Positions 1 through 10,440 of a stretch of 64,000 bases of DNA are shown in pieces. A model generated the notes under the pieces. It made no database searches. It saw nothing but the letters and a program-made list of their open reading frames with translations, and was not told where the DNA came from. Made by a program: the position numbers and the translations under genes. The stretch is taken from positions 10,760,501-10,824,500 of the forward strand of contig BSBM01000762.1 of the NCBI GenBank assembly GCA_027924585.1. The letters run 5' to 3'. Numbering within the stretch: the first letter of the stretch is position 1; each line of letters opens with the position of its first letter. The stretch is from Larix kaempferi (Eukaryota; Streptophyta; Pinopsida; Pinales; Pinaceae).

Positions 1-2223
1 TATCTGTGGCTGGATAGGAACATTGATATTAACATTGATTTGATCCACCACATCACCGGGCTAAGCAAGCGCGGTAAGGATCCAAAGCAATTCTTCCAAG
101 GGAATAGCAAAGAAAAAGAGGCTGTTGAGAAGATGAAGAAAACCCATTCGGTGGTGAAGGAAAAAAGAGGTTTCCTGACATAAGATATAGAGGACAGAGC
201 AACAAGATTTGTAATGCAGTTGCTCACAGGAAAGATACTCAAAATAGCTAGGCCTTCAGAGGTGCCTGTGGGCGCAATACTCCTTGGTGCCGCAGCGGCC
301 GAAGGAAACAACTTTAATTGGTGTCAATTTCTATTGAATGAGTTCCTTGAAGAACTCAACAACACACAGGTGAATGGTGACCAGTTCCATTTCACCTGGC
401 TCATCATCCTGATTGTTTTGTGTGGATGGAAGGAGCCGCGAGATTATGCGGGCGTCATTATGGACACCAAGGATCCTAGAGGGTTTAAGTTCATCAACCT
501 CTGGGCAAACACAAATGCAGAGCGCCAGCATGCGACAGCAGAAGTCTTTTACCAGTACTATATTCAGCTACGTGATGCAATCACGAAGACACCCTGCATT
601 ACAAAGCAGGTCACGGCAAAGTATATTCGTATCATCGACTTTGAGGTGGATATGAAATGTATCTTCATATTGCCAAAAGCACAAACGAGGAAACCGAAGT
701 GGTTCCCAGGGAAGTACATCATGTATGAGCAAGATATTGAGGACCTCATGAAAGATTGGCCAGCAGAGTTCTGCATAGAGGTTATGGATGTGGAGACAGA
801 TTCAGCAGAAGATGAGCCGATCTCGTTCTCATGCCCAATTATTGAAGAAACAGGGAAGAGAAAAGAAGCTGAGACTTCGGAGAAGCCGAAGTCGAGGAAA
901 AAGGTGAAGGCCACAAAGATTCAATCGGAGGCAATCCTCAATGATGATGACTACGAGATGATAGCCGAAACAGTCTCAGAGTAGGTGAAGGAGCTTATGG
1001 CGGCTAAAGAAAGGAAGGACATGGTCATCCAGGATGACCTGCACAAGACACGGTTCGCAATGCAAGGCCTAATGAAGAAAATGGACAATGTCCTTATTTT
1101 TCCGCAGGAAGCAGGGGCTGAAAGGAGGTCGGTAGGAACCTCATAGCAAGGAAGCCAACAGCTAGCAATAACGTTGCCATCGAAGATTAGAATTGTCCAT
1201 GTGGACCCATTGGCTATTGCGTTGCCAATGGCAGAACAAGTTGTCTTGGACACAAAGGGAGTCGAGAGGGTAGAGCTCGACTTAGCCAAAATCCCTTTAC
1301 TAGGATTGCACTTCATCCACACGCAGATCGTTGAGGAGATGCATGAACGGATGGTTGAATCAATGAAGTTACAAGCAGAGCTCACCGTAGAAAATAGGAA
1401 AATTCAGCTGCAGGCAGAAATACAGCTACGCAACGAACTGGACCGCCGACAAAATTTGGAGACTACCATATCCAATGTGGCGAAGGATATCAAAGGCATA
1501 GAAATCCAGGATGATCCTGCAGACATAGTTCTGAGGATCGGAGATAAGGTGAGATCCTTGCAGATAGAGATGCAGGATAAAGAGATTTATTATGAGGTCG
1601 ATATTGCCACATTGAAGGATAAGCTGAATAAGCAGGCGCCATTAACTGAACAACAAGTCAGAGAGCAAGCAGTGAGGGCCGCCTCGAAAAGTATTACAAG
1701 TGAGATGGCTAAGTGCTAATCTCTCCTGGATAAGGTTTCACAAGAAATCGCAACCCTTAAAGAGGATCAAGGGTTGCTGCAGGTCAAAACCGCAGTACAA
1801 GAAAAACAAACCACGCTGGACAAGTTGAGCGCAAAGGTTAAAGCTCTGCCACCCAGAGAAATGCTGCTGAGATACAAGGAGATATCCGGCTTAAAGAAAG
1901 AAGTATAGGAATTACGACAAAAAGAGAATGAGATGGATAATCATTCGCAGCAGCTCCTGGAGAATGCCATGGCAGTATCGCAGCAAATTGAAGATAAGTT
2001 AGTAGAACTGCGCGATAACCAGGAGCAGGTACAAGACCAAATTGGACAAGAAATAACTCCAACACTGCTTGAGACAATTAAACAGGTTGAGGAGGATACA
2101 AGAGAATCAGTGGTGCAGTTGTGCGGTACATATGATGAGTTCGCATCCAAGTTCGTTCCACCGGTCGCGGCGCAGAGTGAGATAGCTGAAACAATCAGTG
2201 GCTCGGGGACGAGCCACATGTAA
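1..2223 (+). pseudogene. Extra coiled-coil ORF of element E1 (5' end outside window)
   Basis: One reading frame runs from base 1 to the TAA at 2221. It is interrupted by five in-frame stops (181 TAA, 982 TAG, 1144 TAG, 1717 TAA, 1906 TAG) and shows no frameshift over about 740 codons. It opens with YLWLDRNIDIN...HHITGLSKRGKDP, which matches a stretch of the D1 ORF (YLWLNRPYEINNNVIQQV) near 40460. A compact first part of about 270 codons is followed by an acidic then Lys-rich linker (codons 265-305). The rest is a long heptad-rich, Glu/Gln/Lys-rich region that looks like coiled coil. It resembles proteins that databases label putative gypsy-type transposon protein, but I cannot assign a biochemical role. 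Its place between pol and the 3' LTR is that of an env-like or additional ORF; no signal peptide or membrane segment is seen. Confidence 0.6.
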
Positions 2224-2235
2224 GTGTTAGGGGCA

Positions 2236-3130
2236 TGTTGGGCCTAGGTTGAGATAAAGTTTTTGAAGCACCTTTTTTAGGAAAGCAGGGAAAGTTGAGC
2301 TGAGTGTAGCTCAGAAACACAATTTTGGCTAAGTATTGAGGATTTTGCGAAGTTGCGCGCAACATCTAACTTTTGACTAGACTGCGGAGTTGCACGCATC
2401 ATCGAAGTTTTGGCCATGATGCGAAGACCAGTACTGCACCGAAGTAGTGCTGCGGAGTTAGGAGGCCACATGGAGCCATCAAAGAGGTGTGCTGGACAAG
2501 TATCAAGTATAGCTACCGGCTCGACCGGTAGAATCCATTTTTGGAAAAGATATTCCAGGATTTCCGAGCGGCGGACGTAGGAAAAACAGGAAGGCGGCCA
2601 CGCGTGGGTTGTTAAGGAAAGTGATGTTTGGCACACTTAGAAGGTAAAAAATCGTTAGAGAGAAATGGTTCGGCAGAAGTAGCCTGTAGGCACACGTGCG
2701 ACAGGACTGAGGACGTGGAGATCTGCCATGATCAAGCAGACGCTACAAGGAGCCAACAAGCCGGTTTGGAAAATCGGCGCAGTTTTGGAAACCATTAGGG
2801 TTTTGGGTTTTAGGTCTTCGATATTGTACAGACATGACCTTCGGGAATGATCTATTTAAGAAGACATTTTTGTATGGGATGGGGGTTGGTTAGTTGATTG
2901 GGAATTAGAGTAATCTTGAGATAACCTTTTTGTATTGTAAAATCTCTCCGAGTTGAGAATATTGTAAAGGCTCTGCAGCTATGTGCACAGAGACCTAGCC
3001 GAGAGAAAAGAGAGTCTGCAGCTGAGTGCACAGACTAAGAACAGTTGCCCCATCCCTTTTGAAAGAAATATATTACCAACCGTTCTTGTGGACGTAGATT
3101 TCCATATGGGGAAGTGAACCACGTTAAATC
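2236..3130 (+). repeat. Probable 3' LTR of E1
   Basis: It starts with TGTTGGGCC just after the E1 ORF. A TATA-like TATTTAAG lies at 2853-2860. It is followed by a T-rich, transcript-start-like segment and by a GTGGACGTAG...GAACCACGTTAAATCC stretch of the kind often found near the 3' end of plant LTRs. No second copy is in the window, so the end cannot be fixed and may lie several hundred bases further right. Short degenerate repeats around GCGAAG/GCGGAG occur at 2330-2480. Confidence 0.5.
2853..2860 (+). promoter_or_regulatory. TATA-like box in E1 LTR
   Basis: TATTTAAG sits about 620 bases into the LTR and about 100 bases before the T-rich segment, the usual position for an LTR promoter. The call rests on motif and position only. 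Confidence 0.35.
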
Positions 3131-3887
3131 CTATGTTATGTGATGATGTTTATGAATGAATGACTATATGTATTTTCTGTAGAATGAATGCTTGAATGTT
3201 TCCTTGCATGTTGTAATATGAGAACTTTGATATGCATTTACCAATAGGAGAAGTTTGGGAATGATATGCTAGGTTCCACGGAAGCAGATGAATGGAAAAC
3301 ATTTCAATTCTATGTTAAGGTCGTGAATCGGTCATTTAAGTTGAAATACTTTCTTAAGCACAGTGAAGGAACGCAACACAATTAGTCATGTCTATCATTT
3401 CAGTTCACATTGTAATAATCCAAGTTCTAGAAGGAATGCTAGAAAGATAACTAGTAAAGTGCCTGAATGAATGGATGAGTGATATTCATTTCAGTGCCTT
3501 AATGTTTCTGAGATCTTCCAAGTAGAGGATAAGTGTGGGTAATTTGCAATTCCAGTAGAGGATTCGCAGTAGTAAGAAACCTTTAGTGAGGCCCACAGTG
3601 TTGCCTCCACCACGTAGTACTGCTCGCAGCGTAGATCCTGTTGCGTACCGCATCAATTTTCCCCGCAGCACCATCCTTCCGTCCTGCGCTGCGCAGCTTG
3701 TTCATATAAACAACTCATCATTTACTGTGGAAACCTGATTCCGTAGTACCCCATAAGATACACCTCGGGTGAGACCTCAACCTGCTCGCAGGTTGTTGCC
3801 GAAAGGGCCAGTGCGAAGGGGTTTTGTTGGTCAAAGGGAGAACCGCAAAGAACCTGGGTCTAATTGGAAACCTTTGGGTCATTTTAA
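3131..3887. other. Unassigned stretch, possible LTR remainder
   Basis: No supported coding frame. It may include the rest of the E1 LTR and a junction with T1. Short open frames here do not resemble any retroelement domain I know. Confidence 0.3.
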
Positions 3888-4136
3888 GCCAACAATCGTG
3901 TCAAGGTTCAATATGATAGATCTGTCCATCCCCAACAATATGCTGAAGGTGACTTGGTACTTTTGTATGACCAAGATAAAGAACCCCTGGGGGCAGGCAA
4001 GTTCAATCCCATGTGGCATGGTCCTTACATTGTGAGGCGTGTCCTCAAAAAAGGAGCTTATGACTTAGAAGACTATGAGGGAGTTGCCTTGAAGGAGCCT
4101 AGAAATGGGCTCTACCTCAAGCAGTATTACGCTTGA
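3888..4136 (+). pseudogene. Ty3 integrase C-terminus (T1)
   Basis: The fragment contains the GDLVLLYDQ, GAGKFNPMWHGPYIV and EPRNGLYLKQYY motifs typical of the C-terminal region of plant Ty3 integrases. The last line up with GKGNFESMWLGSYIV and NPRNGLYLKCFYP in T4. It is open from about 3888 to the TGA at 4134. The zinc-binding and catalytic core domains are absent upstream, so this is a 5'-truncated remnant. The second RNase H follows 100 bases downstream. Confidence 0.8.
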
Positions 4137-4240
4137 AGCTCTAGTTCATAATGATACTTTTGTATACTATTGTATAGTTTTTATGTACATAGTTTAGCTT
4201 GTCTTTTGGTTGTCGGGTCTACTGATTAGCCTTTCTTTGA

Positions 4241-4675
4241 TTGACAGGTGTCAACGGGTCTCCTACATTCTTAGGTTTCGCAGATGGTGCTAGCCGACAT
4301 ACGCAGCAGCTTGCTTCTGCTGCCTGGGTTATCTTCTCACCTGACCACCTAGTTGTGTCCTCAGGAGGTGCTTGTCTCGGTCCTACATCTAATAATGTGG
4401 CTGAGTATAGTGTCGTTATTGAGCTACTTCGGGATGCTATTTCACATGACATCCAGTCTTTAGAATTACGCCTGGATTCACAACTAGTTGTGTCTCAGCT
4501 GAATGGGCAGTACCATGTATGAGACCCTACATTACTATAGATATTCCTTAAGGTATGACTCTTGGAGAGACATTTTGTTTCAATTACATATATTCATATT
4601 CCGAGAAGTCTTAGTTATATATCTGATGCATACGCTAACTATGTATTAGATTGGCATTTGTCACATTCATCATGA
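4241..4675 (+). pseudogene. Second (RVT_3/archaeal-like) RNase H of T1
   Basis: This RNase H fold domain lies downstream of integrase instead of in the usual place after RT. Visible motifs are FADGAS (first catalytic Asp), NNVAEY (catalytic Glu), LDSQLVVSQ (second Asp) and a C-terminal NYVLDWH. The frame holds to the TGA at 4673 with one internal stop (TGA at 4520, probably from CGA). Tat-lineage plant Ty3 elements are known to carry such an additional RNase H. The first three catalytic acidic residues are all present, so the copy is inactivated mainly by the nonsense codon and lost context. Confidence 0.8.
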
Positions 4676-4878
4676 AGCACATAAATACAAAGACATTCAT
4701 ACATTTGTACATACACACATGTAGTACAACCGAGAACCAAAGTTTTATATATATATAAATATGTCCAAAAATGGTCATGTCATACAAAACTGGAGCCCGT
4801 AGCCCTCAAAATATACATATCGATACAAAAACTGAGACCCTGAGATATCTATTCCCTCCAAGGAGGCCTAGCTGCTGC

Positions 4879-6131
4879 CTAGACGGGATGTGTCTCATAG
4901 AAGTACTGTACTCCATTGGCTACCCGCTGCAGTAGCCGCACCCACTCACCAGGAACACCCACTACTTGGCACTGCATGGCCTCAGGTAGTCGGGCTACCT
5001 CTATCTATGGTACTCGGGAAACCATCCATGATATGTTGCGCCACAACGTCTAAAATGTGTGCCCTGCTGCAGCATATGTTGCCTCATCACCTCTACCCTG
5101 ACGACCATGTCTCGGGAAGCCCTCGGGTCTCACTAGGCCTTTGTCTACGAGCAAACAGTAAAACTTTAGCACTTGATACTACCACCAAAAATATTTTTTG
5201 CATTTCAACTATAATAAAAAAATCCATAAAAATTTAATAAACACAAAACCAAAAGAGTACTCACCGATGTCTCTGAACGCTGCACCTGGTGGTAGCGGCA
5301 TGTCACAATCCTGTCTAAAGTCTATCCCCGCATAGGGACAGTCCTCTATAGCGATCGCCTGCCAGTTCCACTAGCGGAAGAACTCCTCAATATATGGTGA
5401 CGCCAGATGGCCACCACCCTATCGTGTCAGGATATCATCCCATCAGGTCAAGGCTGGATCACGGAGATTGTGAAGATGGACATCCACCCTCAGGCTAAGC
5501 CCTGGAACCCTCTCAAAGAAGAAGCTGCATAGGATGCTACCATACCCGAATTTTTTGGCCTTCTCCTCTTTGCATTCCATCAATTGTGTCTTTATAGACA
5601 CCAGCAGTTTAGTACACCAGTCGGCAGTCAAATACCATAGGTTGGATGCATTGTGATGCATAGAACATCACTGGCCTGGATGCCTGGTGCAGAGCTTTGG
5701 ATCCAGTGATCCGCACCAGGGTAGCCACAATGATCTTTGTGCTCAGATCTACTATGGCGTTGACGGGAACTTGGCTTCCCACCGCTCGTGTGTTTGCAGG
5801 ACAATACCGCGCTATGTATTCCTGAATAGTGATCCCACCACCCACGATCCAAGAGCGAAGACTAGCCACCTCCCCTCTATGGGACAAAGCGGTAATGAAG
5901 TAGATATCCTCCACTTCCAGTGAAAGGATTTGCTTGTTGAGGATGAAGTTTTGTGCATCCATATCCCAGTAGTTTATCAGGTGACAGAGTAATAGGTTTT
6001 GGTCCCTTAAACCCCCTATACTCCAGAACTTGTGCAACCCACATGCTTGCAATGCTTGCTATGCTTGCAAATCATTGCGCACCGGCCTCATCAACTTGGT
6101 CATGCTCTCTCTCCCTCCACTCTAGAACCAT
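4879..6131 (-). pseudogene. Antisense spliced PMD-like gene of T1
   Basis: The two exons run opposite to pol: exon 1 is 6131-5265, exon 2 is 5144-4879. The start ATG (6131) is chosen because MVLEWRERE aligns with MSLVLWRERD in T4. Exon 1 reads LINYWDMDAQNF, then LSLEVEDIYFITALS and EEYIARYCP-like motifs, and later YGSILCSFFFERVPGLSL. These match LVSFWDPDIHAF, LTLVDVYFLMGSP and YGSFLCAFFIEQVPTLW of T4. The LTLxDVxxLxG block is characteristic of the plant mobile domain (PF10536-type). Frameshifts occur near 6080 and 5640, with several stops. From 5661 to the splice donor the frame is constant and aligns with T4 almost without gaps. Exon 2 ends at the TAG at 4879. PMD proteins lie next to or within transposons in plants; their role here is unknown. 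Confidence 0.7.
5145..5264 (-). other. Predicted intron in the T1 antisense gene
   Basis: Read on the minus strand: donor ATCG|GTGAGTACTC, a T-rich tract with TGCTAAA as a possible branch site, and acceptor TTTGCTCGTAG|ACAAAGG. Length is 120 bases. Splicing joins G to AC, an Asp codon, and keeps the frame into exon 2. The site is the same codon and phase as the T4 intron, counted from the shared Pro-Pro-Gly. Confidence 0.7.
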
Positions 6132-8492
6132 CTTGGAGTGGAAAACAAACAAGATTTGGTCAGTTTCATGATTAAAAATTTCTTCACGCCCGTACCCGTG
6201 GGCTAATTTGTATACAGTGGTGGGTACACGCGGTCAGTCTATTTTTTTTACTGCACGTTTGGTGCCCTACCCATGACCTGCATAGTTATAGCCCGCGGGT
6301 AGCGCTGAAGCCATCTAGGGCTTAGACAAACTCAAAAACCCATCGGTAAAAACTGAAATAAAATCATTGAAATGAAAGGTATGGAAGTAACTACCAACTT
6401 GCTCCGGACGGTTCATTGAACAGTTGCTTGTAGCTCCCAGGATCGGCAACTGAATTTTTAGGTAAAAACTAACCACAAACTCCAAATTGGTGAATAATGC
6501 AAATGAATTGTAATTTGGAAAATTTTATTACTATTTATAATTTTTTGGACCCACTTCTCTATAGTTTTTTCCATTTCGAGCCATTATGAACTAATATCGT
6601 GTCATGGAGTAGTGCTTTTTAATCAGATTTCCTTGGCGAAAGTTGTTCTGAACCATTTCACACCTACGGCAGGTACATTTCACACCTAGCATATAGGTTA
6701 GATGCCATTTTCGCATGCATTATGCATTTGACCTATTGACCATTTTCATAAACCCTAGGTGCGACCCCCGCTTCGTAACTGACATGGAACCTTCACACTG
6801 CTATAGAAGTGTCGTTATGTGGCGGTATGGTTTTTCTGAACATGGGTACCCTAGTTAGAACCCCTTTAGGTATTCTGGTGCCCATGCCATTGTTTGTCCT
6901 TAGGATTGGGATTCCTTTGTAGTTATGCCATGACATTGCGATAAAGGCTCATACTCTACTTTGTCTTATGTTGACCATCTCTCTTAAGGACTCCCCTCAA
7001 TTATATCATGTTGTGATTGCATTGCATCATCCTGCTTGCTGCTTGAGCCTTGTGCCGGCTCCTGCTTACTCAAATGTTAGCCTGGTGCCTGAGCACTTTT
7101 CCCTGTCGATCCCTGTAGAGCTTATATTTTCCCTTCACAATTTGATGACCCTTTTGACCCTGAGGGAACATACCCCTGAGTGTCCACATCCTGCACGCAC
7201 TTCCTTGCATTGAACATAGGTATGTTCCACTCCTTGGGCCTAGTCTGCTAGCTATTTGACACTCGTTCCCTCACTTGTTGTACTATAAGCAATTTTATTC
7301 TTTTTCAAGCTTTTCCCAAATATGAAAAAGACCAAAAAAATCAAATATTCCAAAACGCCGGATGGGATTATGGTCACTATTTCTTGTTGGCAGCTGTTGT
7401 GTCGCCTTTGAACAGAGCATTCATTCCACTCCATATATTATGAGTCGGGACTATAGTTGGGCCTTAGGAGCTGTACTTGTTTCTCAGTTTACTCCACCGA
7501 TTGGTTAAGATTCCAGTCATTATGGAGCCCTTTTGTGATGCCTCCTGCATTACACATCTATATTGAGTCTATGCTGCCTGGGTCTATCCATCTGCTCATG
7601 CTCTTGTTCAAAGGAAGTTCTGAAACCAGTGTTGGCCACTCCTCAGTTCTCTTGACTAATGCATGTCAGCCATCCTTATTGAGTCAGTATGTTTCACCTG
7701 AGATCTTCCAAATCTTTTGGCATTGCTGGTACCTCGTGCTGGTCGATGGGGGATGCCTTAATGCCCTCCTTCCAGCGAGTCTTGTTCCGTCGACTTCAAC
7801 CTATTTATTCTGGGACTTGAGGCTTAGAGTTCAGTTGAGTACCTTGAGGCTTGCAGTCATTAGTGGCAGTTTCTCTCGCCATCGACAATTTTGGGAATAC
7901 ATCAATGTCCCCTGATCGATGGATTCATCCTAGTGTTAGACTTCAACCCATTTATTCACACTCTGATGATTTTGCTCTGTGCCTTGATGCCCATTTTCAT
8001 TATTGGTGGGTCATCTCGCGTTTGTTAACAATATACATCATTGACCGGTAATCAGACGATGTCTCATCAAGTTCAACCCCAACTCCTTTATTCACTTGAT
8101 GGGACTTGCACCATTGGAGACTTGTGTAGAAGACCCCAGGCGATTGTGGCATTTAGTATGCTACATATGACTTTGACCTTACATCTGAGATATCACCTCT
8201 CAAATTTCAGCAGTTTGTACCTCCAGTTTGCACCAATTGTCTTCTTTTCAGCAGAAGATCATATCTTACTGTAGAGGGATCATGGCTATGATCGCTTATG
8301 ACATATATACTGCCTATTCATGGCCATTGTATCATATTGTTGTACTATACTGACATGTATTCAGAGATACTATTGTATTATAACGAGTGAGCTACTCTTT
8401 CCACTTGTGTCTCCATCACTCCACTTCTGAGTTTTATAATGTATTTTGGCCATCGTAGCATCAGTCTCTAACCTCACACATTAGGGGGCATC
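6132..8492. other. Unassigned 2.3-kb stretch between antisense gene and LTR of T1
   Basis: No retroelement domain is recognised. 6180-6310 is GC-rich and holds TACCCGTGGGCTA (6189) and TAGCCCGCGGGTA (6289) as an inverted pair just upstream of the antisense ATG, a candidate antisense promoter region. A plus-strand open frame at 7457-7915 (152 codons) and neighbours at 6968 and 7851 have no recognisable motif. The phrase CTTCAACCYATTTATTC recurs at about 7795 and 7938, with a looser copy near 8075. Confidence 0.35.
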
Positions 8493-9131
8493 TGTTACAT
8501 CACAATCTTCCACCCTATGAGCATCAGCATTATTTGTCCTGTAGGATCCATTTCAGTGACTCAGATCCACTTATATCCTTCAGACACTATTTTTCCCTAT
8601 TTTTATTCCTACCCACCTGTTGCATCCTTATAGCAGGCGTACCTGCGAGTTGCATCACTATAGCCCGCGGGTATCAAGTAAAATGGTAAAAATCACTATT
8701 TATTGCTTTTTACTCCCAGAAAGCAGTCATTGGATGACCTTTGGCTATCCATCTTCCTGAGTAACACCTCGATGTGTCCTTTCACCTACCATTGAGAGGA
8801 CTATATATTGAGCACATATGGCTTATGGACGAGAGGAGAAGAGAATAGCAAGAGAACTCTAGTGGATTTTTTCCCTACCTTGAGTCTACACTCATTGATC
8901 CTTGTAGTTGTGAACCCTTTATGTTCACCTTCCAAACTCCTATCTAGTTTGAGTTTTCCATTCATGGAGGATTGAAGTGGTGGAGGCACAAGTGGATTGA
9001 TCCAGATCTTGGTTCAGATTGGTTGCTGGAAAGAGGTCGTATCACCTTGTACTTCTTCTTGTTAATTAATAGAAATACTCATATTCTCATCCATCATGTT
9101 GTAAATGTTGTTTATTATACATTGGGTTACA
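8493..9131 (+). repeat. Probable LTR, possibly the 3' LTR of T1
   Basis: It begins TGTTACATCAC after the purine-rich run TTAGGGGGCATC and ends GGGTTACA. A TATA-like CTATATATTG lies at 8801-8810, followed by about 240 bases of transcript-like sequence and an A/T-rich 3' end. There is no second copy in the window and no clear target duplication, so the boundaries rest on TG..CA ends and internal organisation only. Confidence 0.45.
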
Positions 9132-9394
9132 TTTGCTTGTGATATTATGGACCATTGTTATTGATAATGTTAATGTCATTTATATATTATATGTACTTGT
9201 TGGATATTGGCTGTCAAGACTAATTTGCAGATTTCAAGTGCATGAATTGAAAGCTCCAACGGGGATCTACATCAAACGTTTGGATTGAGGTTGGTTAGAT
9301 TTCTCCATTATCTTAACATTGTCATTTATAATAGCATTGTTTTGAGAATTGAGTTGATTTCTGGTAGTCATCTGTCTGTTGTGGTATTCCCAAG

Positions 9395-10440
9395 CCATAG
9401 TGAGTTTTCTCCAACACACAGATCCACAAAGAGGATCAATACAAAACCTCCTTTACTACACCTTGGGGAACTTTTACCTACTAAGTCATGCCATTCGGGA
9501 TGAAAAATACTAGAGCCACCTTTCAGTGCACCATGTCATATTTTTTTCAAGAATTGGTTCATATTATCCTTGTCTACTTGGATGACCTTAATGCACAATC
9601 CAAGAAGCACTTGTATCACTTGGAAGACATCCATTAGTTGTTCCTTCAATGTATGAAGTACAACATCTACTTGAATCCTATCAAGTGCATTTTTGTGTAC
9701 CTACGAGATGTTGTTGGGATTCATTGTTTCCCAGAAAGGTATTATTGTCGATCCTTTGAAGGTTCAAGCCACATTTAACCTTCCTCCTCCATGAAATTTG
9801 AGCCAATTGCAGAGTATCTAGGGCAGTGAAAAATTCCTATGTTGTTTTATTCCAGACTACGCAACAACCATCCATGGATTCTTACACCTTCTTCGAACCA
9901 ACATTCCTTTTTTGGGGACAAACAAGGACCAGAAGACTTTGATGTGTTAAAACAGGCTTGGACTTCCTCTCCCCATGTTTCACTATGGATTTTATCATTT
10001 ACATTCAAGATATAAATATGCCTTTGCTAGAATACTAGTCCTAGAGGATGCTACTCATTAAGAGCACGTCATCTACTACATTATTCAGAACTTGTCGGGT
10101 CCACTACTTAGATATCCCCATGAGGATAAGTTGGTCCTTTGCATTGTTTTTCAGTTTAGAAACTACATCATTACATCCTTTTCAACTGAACCATAGTAGT
10201 CACTAATTCGAACCCAATGTTGTATCTTCTGATTCGATTCCTTATTCAAGGTCACATTTCCAAATGGATAGTTATCCTTCAAGAGTATGACCTTAAGTTT
10301 GTGACCCCCAAAAGAACTAAATCTTTGGATTTGGTGCAACTAATCACGGAATTACCCTCTGAATCTATTGCATCCTCTATCATAAATCATCCACCTTATG
10401 AGCACGTGTTCACCATTTCATCTAATGATCCTTGGTATGG
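9395..10440 (+). pseudogene. RT and first RNase H remnants of T2
   Basis: A plus-strand frame reads IHKEDQYKTSFTTPWGTF and VMPFGMKNTRATFQ, followed by HIILVYLDDLNAQSKKHL. These are RT palm motifs with the YLDD catalytic box near 9570-9585; they match KEDQYKTAFTTPWGTF and VYLDDLTARSQ of T4. The RNase H/connection region is recognisable from LIQGHISKWIVILQEYDL near 10240-10290. It holds several stops and frame changes. The FSGYN part of RT and everything upstream are missing. Confidence 0.7.

Larger units (their letters stand above)
1..3130 (+). mobile_element. 3' part of a Ty3/gypsy-type LTR element (E1)
   Basis: The window opens inside a long reading frame that ends at 2223. Twelve bases later an LTR-like sequence starts with TGTTGGGCC, preceded by the short purine-rich run TTAGGGGCA. 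The same ORF family follows a Ty3-type integrase in element D1 of this window, so I infer that E1 is the 3' end of a Ty3 element carrying an extra ORF after pol. Gag and pol of E1 lie before base 1, if they exist. The LTR 3' end is uncertain. Confidence 0.55.
3888..9131 (+). mobile_element. 3' part of a Tat-like Ty3 element (T1)
   Basis: In order: the C-terminus of integrase, a second RNase H, an antisense PMD-like gene, an unassigned 2.3-kb stretch, and a probable 3' LTR (8493-9131). The integrase/RNase H/antisense-gene order is the same as in T4 and T2. The 5' side is missing before about 3888. The link to the LTR at 8493 is an inference, supported by a 15-bp GC-rich motif shared between 6287-6301 and 8659-8673. 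Confidence 0.55.

Noticed and set aside
5609-6052. Treating the 147-codon minus-strand ORF as a stand-alone gene
   Set aside because: It starts at TTG and is one segment of exon 1 of the T1 antisense gene, separated from its neighbours by frameshifts.
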